From: Paracidovorax oryzae ATCC 19882
Lineage (GTDB): Bacteria > Pseudomonadota > Gammaproteobacteria > Burkholderiales > Burkholderiaceae_C
Direction: 5' to 3'
DNA: 64,000 nucleotides
Assembly (NCBI RefSeq): GCF_000687165.1
Contig: NZ_JMKU01000007.1
Span: 1 to 64,000 of the forward strand
A model generated the notes under the pieces. It was not told where the DNA came from, did no database searches, and saw nothing but the letters and a program-made list of their open reading frames with translations. How positions within the stretch are numbered: position 1 is the first letter of the stretch; the number at the start of each line of letters is the position of its first letter. Shown here piece after piece: positions 11,483 through 23,004 of the stretch. Position numbers and translations under genes: made by a program.

Positions 11483-11507
11483 AAAAAACGCGCCCCTCGG
11501 GGCGCGT
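11483..11507 (-). terminator. Intrinsic terminator downstream of typA
   Basis: Read on the minus strand, ACGCGCCCC and GGGGCGCGT form a perfect stem with a GA tip, followed directly by six T residues (complement of 11483-11488). It closes the rimP-to-typA transcript. The stem could also stop transcripts of the TerC-like gene from the other side, though the T-run there is lacking. Confidence 0.85.
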
Positions 11508-11547
11508 CGTTCCATGCGAGAAGCCAAGGCCCCGGCCGGGGCCCCGG

Positions 11548-13374
11548 TCACATGCCGCGGGCAGCGCGCTTGCGCTCGTTTTCCGTCAGGTGGCGCTTGC
11601 GCAGGCGCACGCTCTTGGGCGTGATCTCGACCAGCTCGTCGTCCTCGATGAACTCCACGCCGTATTCCAGCGTCAGGTCGATCGGGGGCGTGATCTTGAT
11701 CGCGTCTTCCTTGCCGGAGACGCGGAAGTTGGTCAGCTGCTTGGTGCGCGTGGCGTTCACGACGAGGTCGTTGTCGCGGCTGTGGATGCCGACGATCATG
11801 CCTTCGTACACCGGGTCGTTCGCCTTCACGAACATGCGGCCGCGATCGTCGAGCTTGCCCAGGGCGTAGGTGAAGATTTCACCGTCGTCCATGGAGATCA
11901 GCACGCCGTTCTTGCGGCCGCCGATGTCGCCCTTGTGCGGCTCGTAGCTGTCGAAGATGTTGGAGATCAGGCCCGAGCCGCGGGTCAGGTTCAGGAATTC
12001 GTTGGTGAAGCCGATCAGGCCCCGCGCCGGGATGCGGTATTCCAGGCGCACGCGGCCGCGGCCGTCCGACTCCATGTTCACCAGCTCGCCCTTGCGCTCG
12101 CCCAGCGCCTGCATCACGCCGCCCTGGTGGCCTTCCTCAATGTCGGCCGTCACCAGTTCGATCGGCTCGTGCTTCACGCCGTCGATGTCCTTGAACACCA
12201 CGCGCGGCTTGGAGACGGCCAGCTCGTAGCCTTCGCGGCGCATGTTCTCCAGCAGGATGGTCAGGTGCAGTTCGCCCCGGCCCATCACTTCGAAGATGCC
12301 TTCCTCGTCGGTTTCCTTCACGCGCAGGGCCACGTTGTGCTGCAGCTCCTTCTGCAGGCGGTCCCACAGCTGGCGGCTCGTCACGAACTTGCCTTCGCGG
12401 CCTGCCAGCGGCGAGGTGTTCACGCAGAAGTTCATGGTCAGCGTGGGCTCGTCCACCTTCAGCATGGGCAGCGGTGCGGGGTTGGCAGGGTCGGTCACGG
12501 TCACGCCAATGCCGATGTCCTCGATGCCGTTGATCAGCACGATGTCGCCGGGGCCGGCCAGCGGGGTCTGCATGCGGTCCAGGCCCTGGAAGGTCAGCAC
12601 CTGGTTCACGCGGCCCTTGACGCTCTTGCCGTCGGGGCCTTCCATGACCAGCACGTCCTGGCCGGGCTTGAGGGTGCCCTGGCTGATGCGGCCCACGCCG
12701 ATGCGGCCCACGAAGGTGGAGAAGTCCAGCGCCGAGATCTGCAGTTGCAGCGGGGCGGCCGGGTCGCCCGAGTTCGGGGGCACGTGCTTCAGGATGGTGT
12801 TGAACAGGGCCGACATGTCGGGGCCCCACTGCTCGCCCGGCGCACCTTCTTCCAGCGACGACCAGCCGTTGATGCCCGAGGCGTACACCACAGGAAAGTC
12901 GAGCTGCTCGTCGGTGGCGCCCAGCTTGTCGAACAGGTCGAACGCGGCGTTCACGACCTTGTCGGGGTTGGCGCCCGGCTTGTCCACCTTGTTCACCACC
13001 AGGATGGGGCGCAGGCCGAGGGCCAGGGCCTTCTTGGTCACGAAGCGCGTCTGGGGCATGGGGCCTTCCTGCGCGTCGATCAGCAGCACCACGCTGTCCA
13101 CCATCGAGAGGGCACGCTCCACTTCGCCGCCGAAGTCCGCGTGGCCCGGGGTGTCCACGATGTTGATGTGCGTGCCTTCCCAGCTCACGGCGCAGTTCTT
13201 GGCCAGGATGGTGATGCCGCGCTCTTTTTCGATCGCGTTGTTGTCCATCACGGTATCGACGACCTTCTCGTGGTCGGCGAAGGTTCCGGACTGGCGCAGC
13301 AGCTGGTCCACCATGGTGGTCTTGCCATGGTCAACGTGCGCGATGATGGCGATGTTGCGGATTTGTTTGCTCAT
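11548..13374 (-). CDS. typA: Ribosome-associated GTPase TypA/BipA
   Basis: TypA/BipA is a translational GTPase of the EF-G class that binds 70S ribosomes and aids 50S assembly under stress or cold. The 608-aa protein has the G domain with AHVDHGKTT (G1, about residue 12), DTPGHADFGGEVER (G3) and NKVD (G4). EF-G-like domains and a C-terminal domain ending in PKSVRLRKRHL follow. ATG 13374 overlaps the truB stop as ATGA, so it is coupled to the ribosome-maturation genes upstream. Length is typical. Confidence 0.97.
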   Translation of the reverse strand: MSKQIRNIAIIAHVDHGKTTMVDQLLRQSGTFADHEKVVDTVMDNNAIEKERGITILAKNCAVSWEGTHINIVDTPGHADFGGEVERALSMVDSVVLLIDAQEGPMPQTRFVTKKALALGLRPILVVNKVDKPGANPDKVVNAAFDLFDKLGATDEQLDFPVVYASGINGWSSLEEGAPGEQWGPDMSALFNTILKHVPPNSGDPAAPLQLQISALDFSTFVGRIGVGRISQGTLKPGQDVLVMEGPDGKSVKGRVNQVLTFQGLDRMQTPLAGPGDIVLINGIEDIGIGVTVTDPANPAPLPMLKVDEPTLTMNFCVNTSPLAGREGKFVTSRQLWDRLQKELQHNVALRVKETDEEGIFEVMGRGELHLTILLENMRREGYELAVSKPRVVFKDIDGVKHEPIELVTADIEEGHQGGVMQALGERKGELVNMESDGRGRVRLEYRIPARGLIGFTNEFLNLTRGSGLISNIFDSYEPHKGDIGGRKNGVLISMDDGEIFTYALGKLDDRGRMFVKANDPVYEGMIVGIHSRDNDLVVNATRTKQLTNFRVSGKEDAIKITPPIDLTLEYGVEFIEDDELVEITPKSVRLRKRHLTENERKRAARGM

Positions 13375-14369
13375 AGAGTGGGTTCCAATGTGCCGCGCTC
13401 TGCCCGCGGCGTGCTTTCCAGAATCTGTGCGATCTCCTGGGGGCTCAGGAGGCGCTCGGGGATGAGTTCGCCGGCCGCCACGCGGCCGACGCCCAGCAGG
13501 GCGCGGGGTTCGTCGCCGAACACCGCCACGGCGGGCGCATCGGGCCAGGGCCCGAGGCGGCGCACGCCGGAGAGGAATCGCGCCGTATTGTCATGGTCCA
13601 GCGTGACAGCCGCATGCCCTGCGAGCAGCGTCTCCACGGGCTGGACACAGGCCATCCGTGCGGCCTCGTTCATCGCCTCGAGCGCAGCGAGCGTGACGCA
13701 GCGCTCCACGCCCAGCCCGCCGGTATCGATGCGGCGCAGGAAGGTAAGGTGCGCGCCGCAGCCCAGTGCGGCGCCGACGTCCTCGCCCAGCGTACGGATG
13801 TAAGTGCCCTTGCTGCAGGTCACGACCATGCGCACGGCAGGCCCGCCGCCCTGGTCCTCGACCAGCGACAGCTTGAGCGCGTGGATGACCACGTCGCGCG
13901 CCTCGCGCTCGACGGCGATGCCCGCGCGGGCGTATTCGTAGAGCGCCTTGCCGTCCTTCTTGAGGGCGCTGTGCATCGGCGGCACCTGGCGGATGGGGCC
14001 GGTGAACTGCCGCTGCACCTCGGCCAGGCGCGCAGGAGCGAACTGCGAGGCATCCACCTCGCGGCGTTCCAGCACCTCGCCTTCCGCATCGCCGGTGGTG
14101 GTGGTCACGCCGAGCTGCGCCACGGCCTCGTAGGTCTTGGGCGCATCGAGCTGCAGTTGGCTGAACTTGGTGGCCGCGCCGAAGCACAGCGGCAGCACGC
14201 CGCTGGCGAGCGGGTCGAGCGTGCCCGTGTGGCCGGCTTTTTCAGCGCGCAGCAGCCACTTGGCCTTCTGCAACGCATCGTTGCTGGAAAGGCCCAGGGG
14301 CTTGTCGAGCAGCAGCACTCCGTGCACCGGGCGCCGCTGCACCCGGATGCGGGGAGCGCGTGCGGTCAT
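13371..14369 (-). CDS. truB: tRNA pseudouridine(55) synthase TruB
   Basis: TruB makes pseudouridine 55 in the T-loop of most tRNAs. The 332-aa protein shows [19 protein letters not shown] and the catalytic-Asp block [20 protein letters not shown], then [19 protein letters not shown] and [26 protein letters not shown]-like C-terminal part follows. The open frame begins at ATG 14369, overlapping the rbfA stop as ATGA, and its own stop overlaps typA the same way. Confidence 0.96.
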   Translation of the reverse strand: MTARAPRIRVQRRPVHGVLLLDKPLGLSSNDALQKAKWLLRAEKAGHTGTLDPLASGVLPLCFGAATKFSQLQLDAPKTYEAVAQLGVTTTTGDAEGEVLERREVDASQFAPARLAEVQRQFTGPIRQVPPMHSALKKDGKALYEYARAGIAVEREARDVVIHALKLSLVEDQGGGPAVRMVVTCSKGTYIRTLGEDVGAALGCGAHLTFLRRIDTGGLGVERCVTLAALEAMNEAARMACVQPVETLLAGHAAVTLDHDNTARFLSGVRRLGPWPDAPAVAVFGDEPRALLGVGRVAAGELIPERLLSPQEIAQILESTPRAERGTLEPTL

Positions 14370-14743
14370 GCTTCGTCGTCGTCTTTGGAACGGGAAGCCA
14401 CGGCGCGCGCGATCAGTGCATTCATGTCCGATGCGCGCTCGGTGGTGCGGTCGAACATGAAGTGCAGCGTCGGCACGGTGTGGATGTGCAGGCGCTTGAA
14501 CAGGCCGTTGCGGAGGAACCCCGCGGCCTGGTTCAGCGCATCCTGCGTCGCGTCGGCGTCGCCCACGAGCACGCTGAAGAACACCTTCGCGTGCGCATAG
14601 TCGGGCGTCACTTCCACGGCCTGCAGCGTGACCATGCCGATGCGCGGGTCCTTCAACTCGCGGATCAGCTCGGTCAGGTCGCGCTGGATCTGGTCCGCGA
14701 CCTTGAAGCCGCGGTTGGGCGTGGAGGATTTCTTGGCAGCCAT
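14366..14743 (-). CDS. rbfA: 30S ribosome-binding factor RbfA
   Basis: RbfA is a KH-like factor needed for late maturation of 16S rRNA in the 30S subunit. The 125-aa product has the expected core: [42 protein letters not shown] and [21 protein letters not shown], seen here as separate blocks. Its stop overlaps truB by 4 bp. The 174 bp between infB and rbfA hold repeat copy B. Confidence 0.95.
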   Translation of the reverse strand: MAAKKSSTPNRGFKVADQIQRDLTELIRELKDPRIGMVTLQAVEVTPDYAHAKVFFSVLVGDADATQDALNQAAGFLRNGLFKRLHIHTVPTLHFMFDRTTERASDMNALIARAVASRSKDDDEA

Positions 14744-14814
14744 ATCGTTGTCCCTATCGCGTCGCGCACTGCTCGCGGCTTTCGTTCAAGCACGGCGTGT
14801 GCCCGATCGAAACG

Positions 14815-14913
14815 CCGCGGAGCAGGCGATGCCAGCGGACGCCGTGGAACTGGCTTTGCCAGGCCACGGGCGTCGTCCCCCTCGAGGGGGAAGGCGCGAA
14901 GCGACTCAGGGGG
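14815..14913 (-). repeat. Dispersed double-hairpin repeat, copy B (extended form)
   Basis: This roughly 100-bp stretch, just after the infB stop on the minus strand, shares CCGCGGAGCAGGC, GACGCCGTGGAAC, GGCCAC and CGTCGTCCCCC, in the same order, with copy C at 49605-49724. The large hairpin is reduced here to CCCCCTCGAGGGGG, and the small one to CGC-TTC-GCG. The CTCAGGGGG end is conserved. Confidence 0.8.
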
Positions 14914-14917
14914 TGTT

Positions 14918-17758
<2,841 letters not shown>

Positions 17759-17783
17759 ATTCGGTTCGTACCTCCCCTGACCC

Positions 17784-19268
17784 TTACTCTTGCCCCGCGA
17801 ACCAGTGTTCGCGCGCCTTCATGATCAAGGCCTTGGCTTCTTCCTCAGACTGGCCGGTCAGGGCGGTCAGTTCGTCGATGGCCAGGTCGGCCAGATCATC
17901 ACGGGTGTGGACGCCGCCCTCGGCCAGCTTGCCGATGAGCTCGGACGTCATCCCGTCCAGGTCCCGCAGGTTCTGCGAGACACCTTCCACGCTTTCCTCG
18001 CGGGCGATCTCCATGGTCAGGAGGGCATCCTTGGCGCGGGCGCGCAGTTCGTTCACCGTATCCTCGTCGAAGCTCTCGATCTCGAGCATCTCCTGCAGCG
18101 GCACGTAGGCCACTTCCTCGAGGCTGGCGAAGCCTTCCTCGATGAGGATGTTGGCGATTTCCTCGTCCACGTCGAGCTTTTCCATGAACAGGCGGCGGGA
18201 CGCATCGGTCTCGTTGGCCTGCTTCTGGGCGGACTCGGCCGCGTCCATGATGTTGATCTTCCAGCCCGTCAGGTCGGAAGCGAGGCGCACGTTCTGGCCG
18301 CCGCGGCCGATGGCGATCGCGAGGTTCTCCTCGTCCACCACCACGTCCATGGCGTGCTTTTCCTCATCGACCACGATGGAGGACACGTTGGCCGGCGCCA
18401 GCGCGCCGATCACGAACTGCGCCGGATCCTCGGACCACAGCACGATGTCCACGCGCTCGCCGGCCAGTTCGTTGGTCACGGCATTGACGCGCGTTCCACG
18501 CACGCCGACGCAGGTGCCGATGGGGTCGACGCGCTTGTCGTGCGACAGCACGGCGATCTTGGCGCGGCTGCCGGGGTCGCGGGCGCAGCTCTTGATCTCC
18601 AGCAGGCCCTGCTCGATCTCGGGCACCTCGTTGCGGAACAGCTCGATCATGAACTCGGGCGCGGAGCGCGAGAGGATGATGGGCGCACCGCGCAGCGTGA
18701 GGTCCACCTCCATGATCATCGCCCGCACGCGGTCGCCGTTGCGCAGGTTTTCCTTGGGGATCATCTCGCTGCGGCGCAGGCGGCCTTCGACGCGGCCGGA
18801 CTCGACGATGATGTCGCCCTTGTCCATGCGCTTGACGGTGCCGGTGAAGATCTTCTCGCCGCGCGACATGAAGTCGTTCAGCAGCATCTCGCGCTCGGCG
18901 TCGCGGATCTTCTGCAGGATGACCTGCTTGGCGGCCATGGCGCCGATGCGGCCGATGGGCACGGACTCGATGCCTTCCTCGATGTACTCGCCGACCTCGA
19001 TGTCGGCGATGCGCTCCTGCGCGTCCATCAGCAGTTCCTCGGCGTCCGGGTTCTGCAGGCCGGCGTCGTCGGGCACGACGAGCCAGCGGCGGAAAGTCTC
19101 GTAGTTGCCGCTGTCGCGGTCGATCGCCACGCGGATGTCCACCTCGCCCGGGTAGAGCTTCTTGGTGGCCTGGGCCAGCGCCAGTTCCACGGCGCCGAAC
19201 ACCACGTCGCGCTCCACGTTCTTCTCGCGCGAAATGGCTTCAACCAACATCAACAGTTCGCGATTCAT
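17784..19268 (-). CDS. nusA: Transcription elongation/termination factor NusA
   Basis: NusA binds RNA polymerase and nascent RNA, acting in pausing, termination and antitermination. The 494-aa protein has the N-terminal polymerase-binding domain ([18 protein letters not shown]), an S1 domain (about 135-200, [21 protein letters not shown]), and two KH domains ([22 protein letters not shown] and [18 protein letters not shown]). Two C-terminal acidic repeats ([16 protein letters not shown] and [17 protein letters not shown]) complete it. Gene order rimP-nusA-infB is conserved in bacteria. Confidence 0.98.
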   Translation of the reverse strand: MNRELLMLVEAISREKNVERDVVFGAVELALAQATKKLYPGEVDIRVAIDRDSGNYETFRRWLVVPDDAGLQNPDAEELLMDAQERIADIEVGEYIEEGIESVPIGRIGAMAAKQVILQKIRDAEREMLLNDFMSRGEKIFTGTVKRMDKGDIIVESGRVEGRLRRSEMIPKENLRNGDRVRAMIMEVDLTLRGAPIILSRSAPEFMIELFRNEVPEIEQGLLEIKSCARDPGSRAKIAVLSHDKRVDPIGTCVGVRGTRVNAVTNELAGERVDIVLWSEDPAQFVIGALAPANVSSIVVDEEKHAMDVVVDEENLAIAIGRGGQNVRLASDLTGWKINIMDAAESAQKQANETDASRRLFMEKLDVDEEIANILIEEGFASLEEVAYVPLQEMLEIESFDEDTVNELRARAKDALLTMEIAREESVEGVSQNLRDLDGMTSELIGKLAEGGVHTRDDLADLAIDELTALTGQSEEEAKALIMKAREHWFAGQE

Positions 19269-19349
19269 CGACGACTCTCCTATTTTTCAATCCCTTGAAG
19301 GCCCGCGCCCTGCGCGGCGGCCCTTGCTTCGAATCCGCTGCGGCCCGAT

Positions 19350-19958
19350 TCAGTCCGGGGCCGGCCCGCCTTTCGGCCCGCGCCCCTTGAAGTCCACGAT
19401 CGGCGCCAGCCGGGCGTCGCGCAGCTCGTCGAGCGTGAAGCCCAGGGCCTGCAGCGGCGGGGGCACCCGCTTTTTGCTGACCTTCTGGCCCGGCTTCGGG
19501 GGAGGCTCGTCGCTCCAGACGATCTGCCAGCCTCCGGCCTCGGCACGCTCGAGCGTGCCGCGGAATTTCTTGCGGTTGGCGTTGACCTGGCCGGCGGCGG
19601 CATCGCCGATGGGAGCCTTGAGCGTGATGTCGACCACCTCGCCGGCGAAGCGCTGGAAATCCTGTTCATGGCGCAGCGGGCGGTCGATGCCCGGCGAGGA
19701 GACCTCCAGGCGCTTGTAGTCCACGCCATCGACCTCCAGCGCGAACTGCAGCTGGCGCGTGACCTTCTCGCAATCCTCGACCGTCACGAACGCCTCGGGG
19801 CCGGCCGCAGCGGCGGCATCGGAGGCGGCGCCTTCCACGGGCGGCTGCCAGGGCAGATCGATGGTGATGCGCAGCAGTCCGCCGGCGGAGCGTTCGATCT
19901 CCACCAGGTCATAACCCAGGCCCGCGACGGTTTGTTCGACGATCTGCTGCAATGCCAC
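19350..19958 (-). CDS. rimP: Ribosome maturation factor RimP
   Basis: RimP is needed for 30S subunit maturation. The 202-aa protein has the RimP N-terminal domain (QQIVEQTVAGLGYDLVEIER, RITIDLPW, VTVEDCEKVTRQLQFALEV, LEVSSPGIDRPL) and the Sm-like C-terminal domain. A 25-residue insertion after IDLPW is Ala-rich. No ATG suits the family N-terminus, so GTG 19958 (GTG GCA TTG CAG) is taken as start; the ribosome site is weak. The C-terminal tail (KGRGPKGGPAPD) is longer than in E. coli. It heads the cluster running to typA. Confidence 0.93.
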   Translation of the reverse strand: MALQQIVEQTVAGLGYDLVEIERSAGGLLRITIDLPWQPPVEGAASDAAAAAGPEAFVTVEDCEKVTRQLQFALEVDGVDYKRLEVSSPGIDRPLRHEQDFQRFAGEVVDITLKAPIGDAAAGQVNANRKKFRGTLERAEAGGWQIVWSDEPPPKPGQKVSKKRVPPPLQALGFTLDELRDARLAPIVDFKGRGPKGGPAPD

Positions 19959-20024
19959 GTGTCGTTCAGTTCTGTTCCAGAAGTGCAAAAAACCCGATAA
20001 CCGCCGAGGAATCTCCCCGACAGC

Positions 20025-20036
20025 TTCGAGCTCGAA
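20025..20036. repeat. 12-bp perfect palindrome upstream of rimP
   Basis: TTCGAGCTCGAA is a perfect palindrome in the 223-bp region between the thioredoxin-like gene and rimP, 67 bp upstream of the rimP GTG. It could be a repressor site or chance. The rest of this gap holds the terminator at 20051-20082; I could not identify a convincing rimP promoter. Confidence 0.35.
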
Positions 20037-20050
20037 GAAAGCGAACGGCC

Positions 20051-20082
20051 AAAAAAAACGGGCGGTGGGGACCCGCCCGTTT
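20051..20082 (-). terminator. Intrinsic terminator between the thioredoxin-like gene and rimP
   Basis: On the minus strand AAACGGGCGG pairs perfectly with CCGCCCGTTT around a 7-nt loop and runs into eight T residues (complement of 20051-20058). It lies about 100 bp after the stop of the thioredoxin-like gene and separates it from the rimP cluster. Confidence 0.9.
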
Positions 20083-20181
20083 GGCCGTGAAGCCCTTATT
20101 GTAGCCTGCTGCGCGTTGCTTTGCCAAGCCGGCGGCATGCAATTTGCATTGCAGGTGCGCCACAAACGTGGCGGCGCAGCG

Positions 20182-20586
20182 TCAGTTTCCGGCCGCAGCG
20201 CGCGCCTGGCGGATGCGCTCGAACACGGCCTGTGCCTGCGCATCCACGGGAGGTGCGTCCCCCTCCTGCCGCAGGGCGGCGAGCATGCGCGCGAGCACGC
20301 CGGACTGGGGCAGCACGGGGCCGAGGAAACGTGCATGGGTGCCGTCGGCCACGAGCAAGGTGGGAAAAGTCTCCACATCGAGGTCTCCGGCCAGGTCTTC
20401 CTCGTCCTCCACATCCACCCACTCGAAGCGGACATCCGGATGGGCGGCACGCAGCGCCTCGAAGACGGCGCCGTATTCACGGCAGACGCCACACCAGGCG
20501 GCGCACAGGCAGACCACCCACCAGCCCGGGGCCGCGGGGGGGCCGCCGGCGGAAAGCGGTACGGGTGGAGAAGTGGTGTCCGGCAT
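20182..20586 (-). CDS. Thioredoxin-fold protein
   Basis: A 134-aa thioredoxin-like protein with the redox pair in CAAWCGVCREY (CGVC rather than the CGPC of classical thioredoxin), preceded by WWVVCLC. It contains the cis-Pro loop FPTLLVADGTHARFLGP in the usual place. No signal peptide is evident, so a cytosolic role is likely. ATG 20586 is used; a TTG 12 bp upstream in frame is possible. It sits 66 bp downstream of the cytochrome genes on the same strand, and a role in cytochrome biogenesis is only a guess. Confidence 0.82.
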   Translation of the reverse strand: MPDTTSPPVPLSAGGPPAAPGWWVVCLCAAWCGVCREYGAVFEALRAAHPDVRFEWVDVEDEEDLAGDLDVETFPTLLVADGTHARFLGPVLPQSGVLARMLAALRQEGDAPPVDAQAQAVFERIRQARAAAGN

Positions 20587-20652
20587 GGATTTTTTCAACG
20601 GGCTTGGAAAAAGGGAGGCAAGGGACGGAGCACGCGCAGGAAGGAGCCCGCC

Positions 20653-21975
20653 TCAGCGGCCCCGGCGCTCCCGTGCGCGGTACACGTCGATGGTACCCAC
20701 CCCGGGCGCCCGGTTGCCCCAGCTGTTGCGCACGAAGGTGGCCACGGCGGCCACGTCGTCGTCGCCCAGCACCTGGGTGAAGGGCGGCATGCCGTGCGGC
20801 CGCGGATTGCCGGGCGTCACCGGAGGATAGCCGCCCTGGAGGATGGTACGCACCACGTTCACCGGCGATTCGAGCAGCACCGCGCGGTTGCCGGCCAGCG
20901 AAGGGAATGCCCCGGGCCGGCCCTGCCCGCCATCGCCGTGGCACTGCGCACAGTGGCGGGCATAGACCGCCCCGCCCCGCTCCATCACGGGCCGGGACGG
21001 CGGCGGCGATGCCGCTGGCGCGGGGCCTTGCGGCGCGGGCAGCGCACGCAGGTAGGCCGCGATGGCGCGCAGGTCCGCGTCGTCCAGGTACTGGGTGCTG
21101 CGGAAGACCACCTCGGCCATGGGTCCTGTCACCGTGCCGCGTGGCGCGGTCCCGTCGCGCAGCAGGGCGACGACCTCGTCCACGGGCCAGTCGGCGACGC
21201 CGGCCTCTCTCACCGTGTCCAGGGCCGGCGCATACCAGTTCTGCACGGGAATGAGCCCGCCACGCAGGGCGCCGGCATCGCGCGTGGCCCCCAGGGCATT
21301 GCGCGGGCTGTGGCAGGCCGCGCAATGCCCCAAGCCCTGCACGAGGTAGCGGCCGCGGTTCCAGTCCGCAGGCCGTTCCGGCACGGGCGCGAGGCCGCCG
21401 GGCCGGAAGAACAGCGCCCGCCACACGGCGAGCGCGGCCTGGGTGCCGTAGGGGAAGCCGAGCGCGTGCGGGCGGGCGGCCTGGCGCACCGGCGGCAGGC
21501 TGCGCAGGTAGGCGTGGATCGCGTCGGCATCCTCCCGCGTCACGTGCGTGTAGCTGGGATATGGGAATGCCGGGTAGAGCAGCCGCCCGTCCCGCGAACG
21601 GCCATGGTGCAGGGCGCGCCAGAAGGCAGCATCCGACCAGCGGCCCAGCCCGGTGTCGGGGTCGGGCGTGAGGTTGGTGCTGTACACCGTGCCGAACGGC
21701 GTCTCGATGCCGCGGCCGCCCGCGAACGGCGCGCCGCCCGGCTCGGTATGGCAGGCCATGCAGTTGCCGGCCCGCGCCAGGTATTCGCCCCGGGCGATGG
21801 CCTGCGGCGTGGCGGGCGCGGGCGGGCCGTCGTCCTGCGGCAGCGGGGTTTCGCCCCAGCGGTTGAGCACGGCCACGAGCACAGCGCAGGCCGCCAGCGC
21901 GCCCAGCAGGGCCGCGCCCACGCGCGCAGGCCAGCGCCGCCAGAAGCTCCGTGCATGCAGTGGCGGCCCGTTCAT
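20653..21975 (-). CDS. Membrane-anchored triheme cytochrome c (dehydrogenase cytochrome-subunit type)
   Basis: A 440-aa c-type cytochrome with an N-terminal membrane anchor (about residues 18-38, ALLGALAACAVLVAVLN) and three heme-binding motifs: CMACH (about 72), CAACH and CAQCH. Each domain has a distal-Met candidate. This layout matches the cytochrome subunit of membrane-bound alcohol, gluconate or sorbose dehydrogenases, which pass electrons to the ubiquinone pool or a terminal oxidase. ATG 21975 overlaps the upstream cytochrome stop as ATGA. No dehydrogenase subunit is encoded next to it. Confidence 0.92.
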   Translation of the reverse strand: MNGPPLHARSFWRRWPARVGAALLGALAACAVLVAVLNRWGETPLPQDDGPPAPATPQAIARGEYLARAGNCMACHTEPGGAPFAGGRGIETPFGTVYSTNLTPDPDTGLGRWSDAAFWRALHHGRSRDGRLLYPAFPYPSYTHVTREDADAIHAYLRSLPPVRQAARPHALGFPYGTQAALAVWRALFFRPGGLAPVPERPADWNRGRYLVQGLGHCAACHSPRNALGATRDAGALRGGLIPVQNWYAPALDTVREAGVADWPVDEVVALLRDGTAPRGTVTGPMAEVVFRSTQYLDDADLRAIAAYLRALPAPQGPAPAASPPPSRPVMERGGAVYARHCAQCHGDGGQGRPGAFPSLAGNRAVLLESPVNVVRTILQGGYPPVTPGNPRPHGMPPFTQVLGDDDVAAVATFVRNSWGNRAPGVGTIDVYRARERRGR

Positions 21976-22844
21976 GGCGCGCTCCCCAAGGCGGATACGT
22001 CCACGCCGCCGCAGGGCATGGGCAGCGGGCCTGCGGGTGCGTCGGCGGGCTTGCCGCTGCCGGCCACCGGCTGGGCGGCCAGCCAGGCCGAGATGGCGCT
22101 CACGTCCTCGGCCGTGAGCTGCCGTGCCACGCGGGCCATGCAATCGGGTGCCTGCGAGCGGCGCTGGCCGGTCTGCCAGGCCCCGATCTGGCTGTTGAGG
22201 TAGTCGCGCGGCAGGCCGACGAGCGCGGGGATGGCGGGCTGCACGCCGGTCATGGCGTCGCCGTGGCATTGCACGCAGGCGGGTATGCCACGGGCGGCAT
22301 CGCCCTCGCGCACCAGCCGGCGGCCCCGTTCCAGCGTCGCCGGGGGGGCCTGGGGCGGAGGCGGCGCGGCATAGGGAAGCTCCAGCGCGGAGAAATGCCG
22401 GGCGATCTCGCGCAGATAGTCGTCCGTCATGTGCTCGAGCAGGTAGGACATCTGCGGGTAGCTGCGGCGCCCGTCACGAAAGTTCAGGAGCTGGTGGTAC
22501 AGGTAACCCGCGGGTTTGCCGGCGATGCGCGGAAAGTAGCCCTGCTGGGTCGCCCGGCCCTCGCGGCCGTGGCAGGCCGTGCAGGCGATAACCCGGTCGG
22601 CCATGCCGGAGGCCGGCGCCGGCGCGGCAGGCACCTGGGCATCGACGGATGCCTGTGCCGCGGCAGGGCTGGTGGCGCACACCATCGCAGCCATCGCCAC
22701 GGCCGCCGCCCAGCACTCCGCTTTGTCTACGCGTCTGGCCCTGCGGATGAGTGCGGCCCCAGCGGCCCGGAACCGGGCGGTGCAACGGTGCAGCAGGGAA
22801 GAAAGGAATGCAGGCCAGGGCGGGCCTGGGGGTATGGGCGGCAT
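21972..22844 (-). CDS. Exported diheme cytochrome c (c4-like)
   Basis: A 290-aa periplasmic cytochrome with two heme motifs, CTACHG (about 89) and CVQCHG (about 190), in two similar domains (GKPAGYLYHQLLNFRDGRR and GLPRDYLNSQIGAWQTGQRR), as in cytochrome c4. An unusually long N-terminus with many Arg and Pro precedes the signal-like segment ECWAAAVAMAAMVCATSPAAA, so the true start may be further in, although no better start codon is obvious. It is coupled by ATGA to the triheme cytochrome, suggesting one electron-transfer chain. Confidence 0.88.
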   Translation of the reverse strand: MPPIPPGPPWPAFLSSLLHRCTARFRAAGAALIRRARRVDKAECWAAAVAMAAMVCATSPAAAQASVDAQVPAAPAPASGMADRVIACTACHGREGRATQQGYFPRIAGKPAGYLYHQLLNFRDGRRSYPQMSYLLEHMTDDYLREIARHFSALELPYAAPPPPQAPPATLERGRRLVREGDAARGIPACVQCHGDAMTGVQPAIPALVGLPRDYLNSQIGAWQTGQRRSQAPDCMARVARQLTAEDVSAISAWLAAQPVAGSGKPADAPAGPLPMPCGGVDVSALGSAP

Positions 22845-22950
22845 GGGGGTCTGTCTCTTCGTTCGTTATATGGGCGGGGCGCCCTGCCCCGCCACTCTAC
22901 GCACCCCCGGCCGGCACGTACAGCCCGCCGCGTCACACCGCTGCACTCCA

Positions 22951-22998
22951 CGCCACCTGCGCCCCGAGGCGCACAGGCGTCCCCGGGCGCAGGTGGCG
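22951..22998 (-). terminator. Stem-loop after the exported hydrolase gene
   Basis: CGCCACCTGCGCCC (22951-22964) and GGGCGCAGGTGGCG (22985-22998) are perfect 14-bp inverted arms around a 20-nt loop. On the minus strand it begins 6 nt after the stop of the hydrolase gene. No T-run follows, so Rho-independent termination is doubtful; it may protect the mRNA 3' end. A second GC hairpin (GGCGGGGC/GCCCCGCC) lies at 22873-22893 in the same 160-bp gap. Confidence 0.55.
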
Positions 22999-23004
22999 GT
23001 CAGT

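Noticed and set aside
11528-11543. GGCCCCGGCCGGGGCC palindrome as a second typA terminator
   Set aside because: No T-run follows and the better terminator at 11483-11507 is just downstream.
11047-13803. 918-codon plus-strand frame over typA
   Set aside because: Antisense of typA and truB; the real genes have full family motifs on the minus strand.
17790-19298. 502-codon plus-strand frame over nusA
   Set aside because: Antisense shadow of nusA; no recognisable domain.
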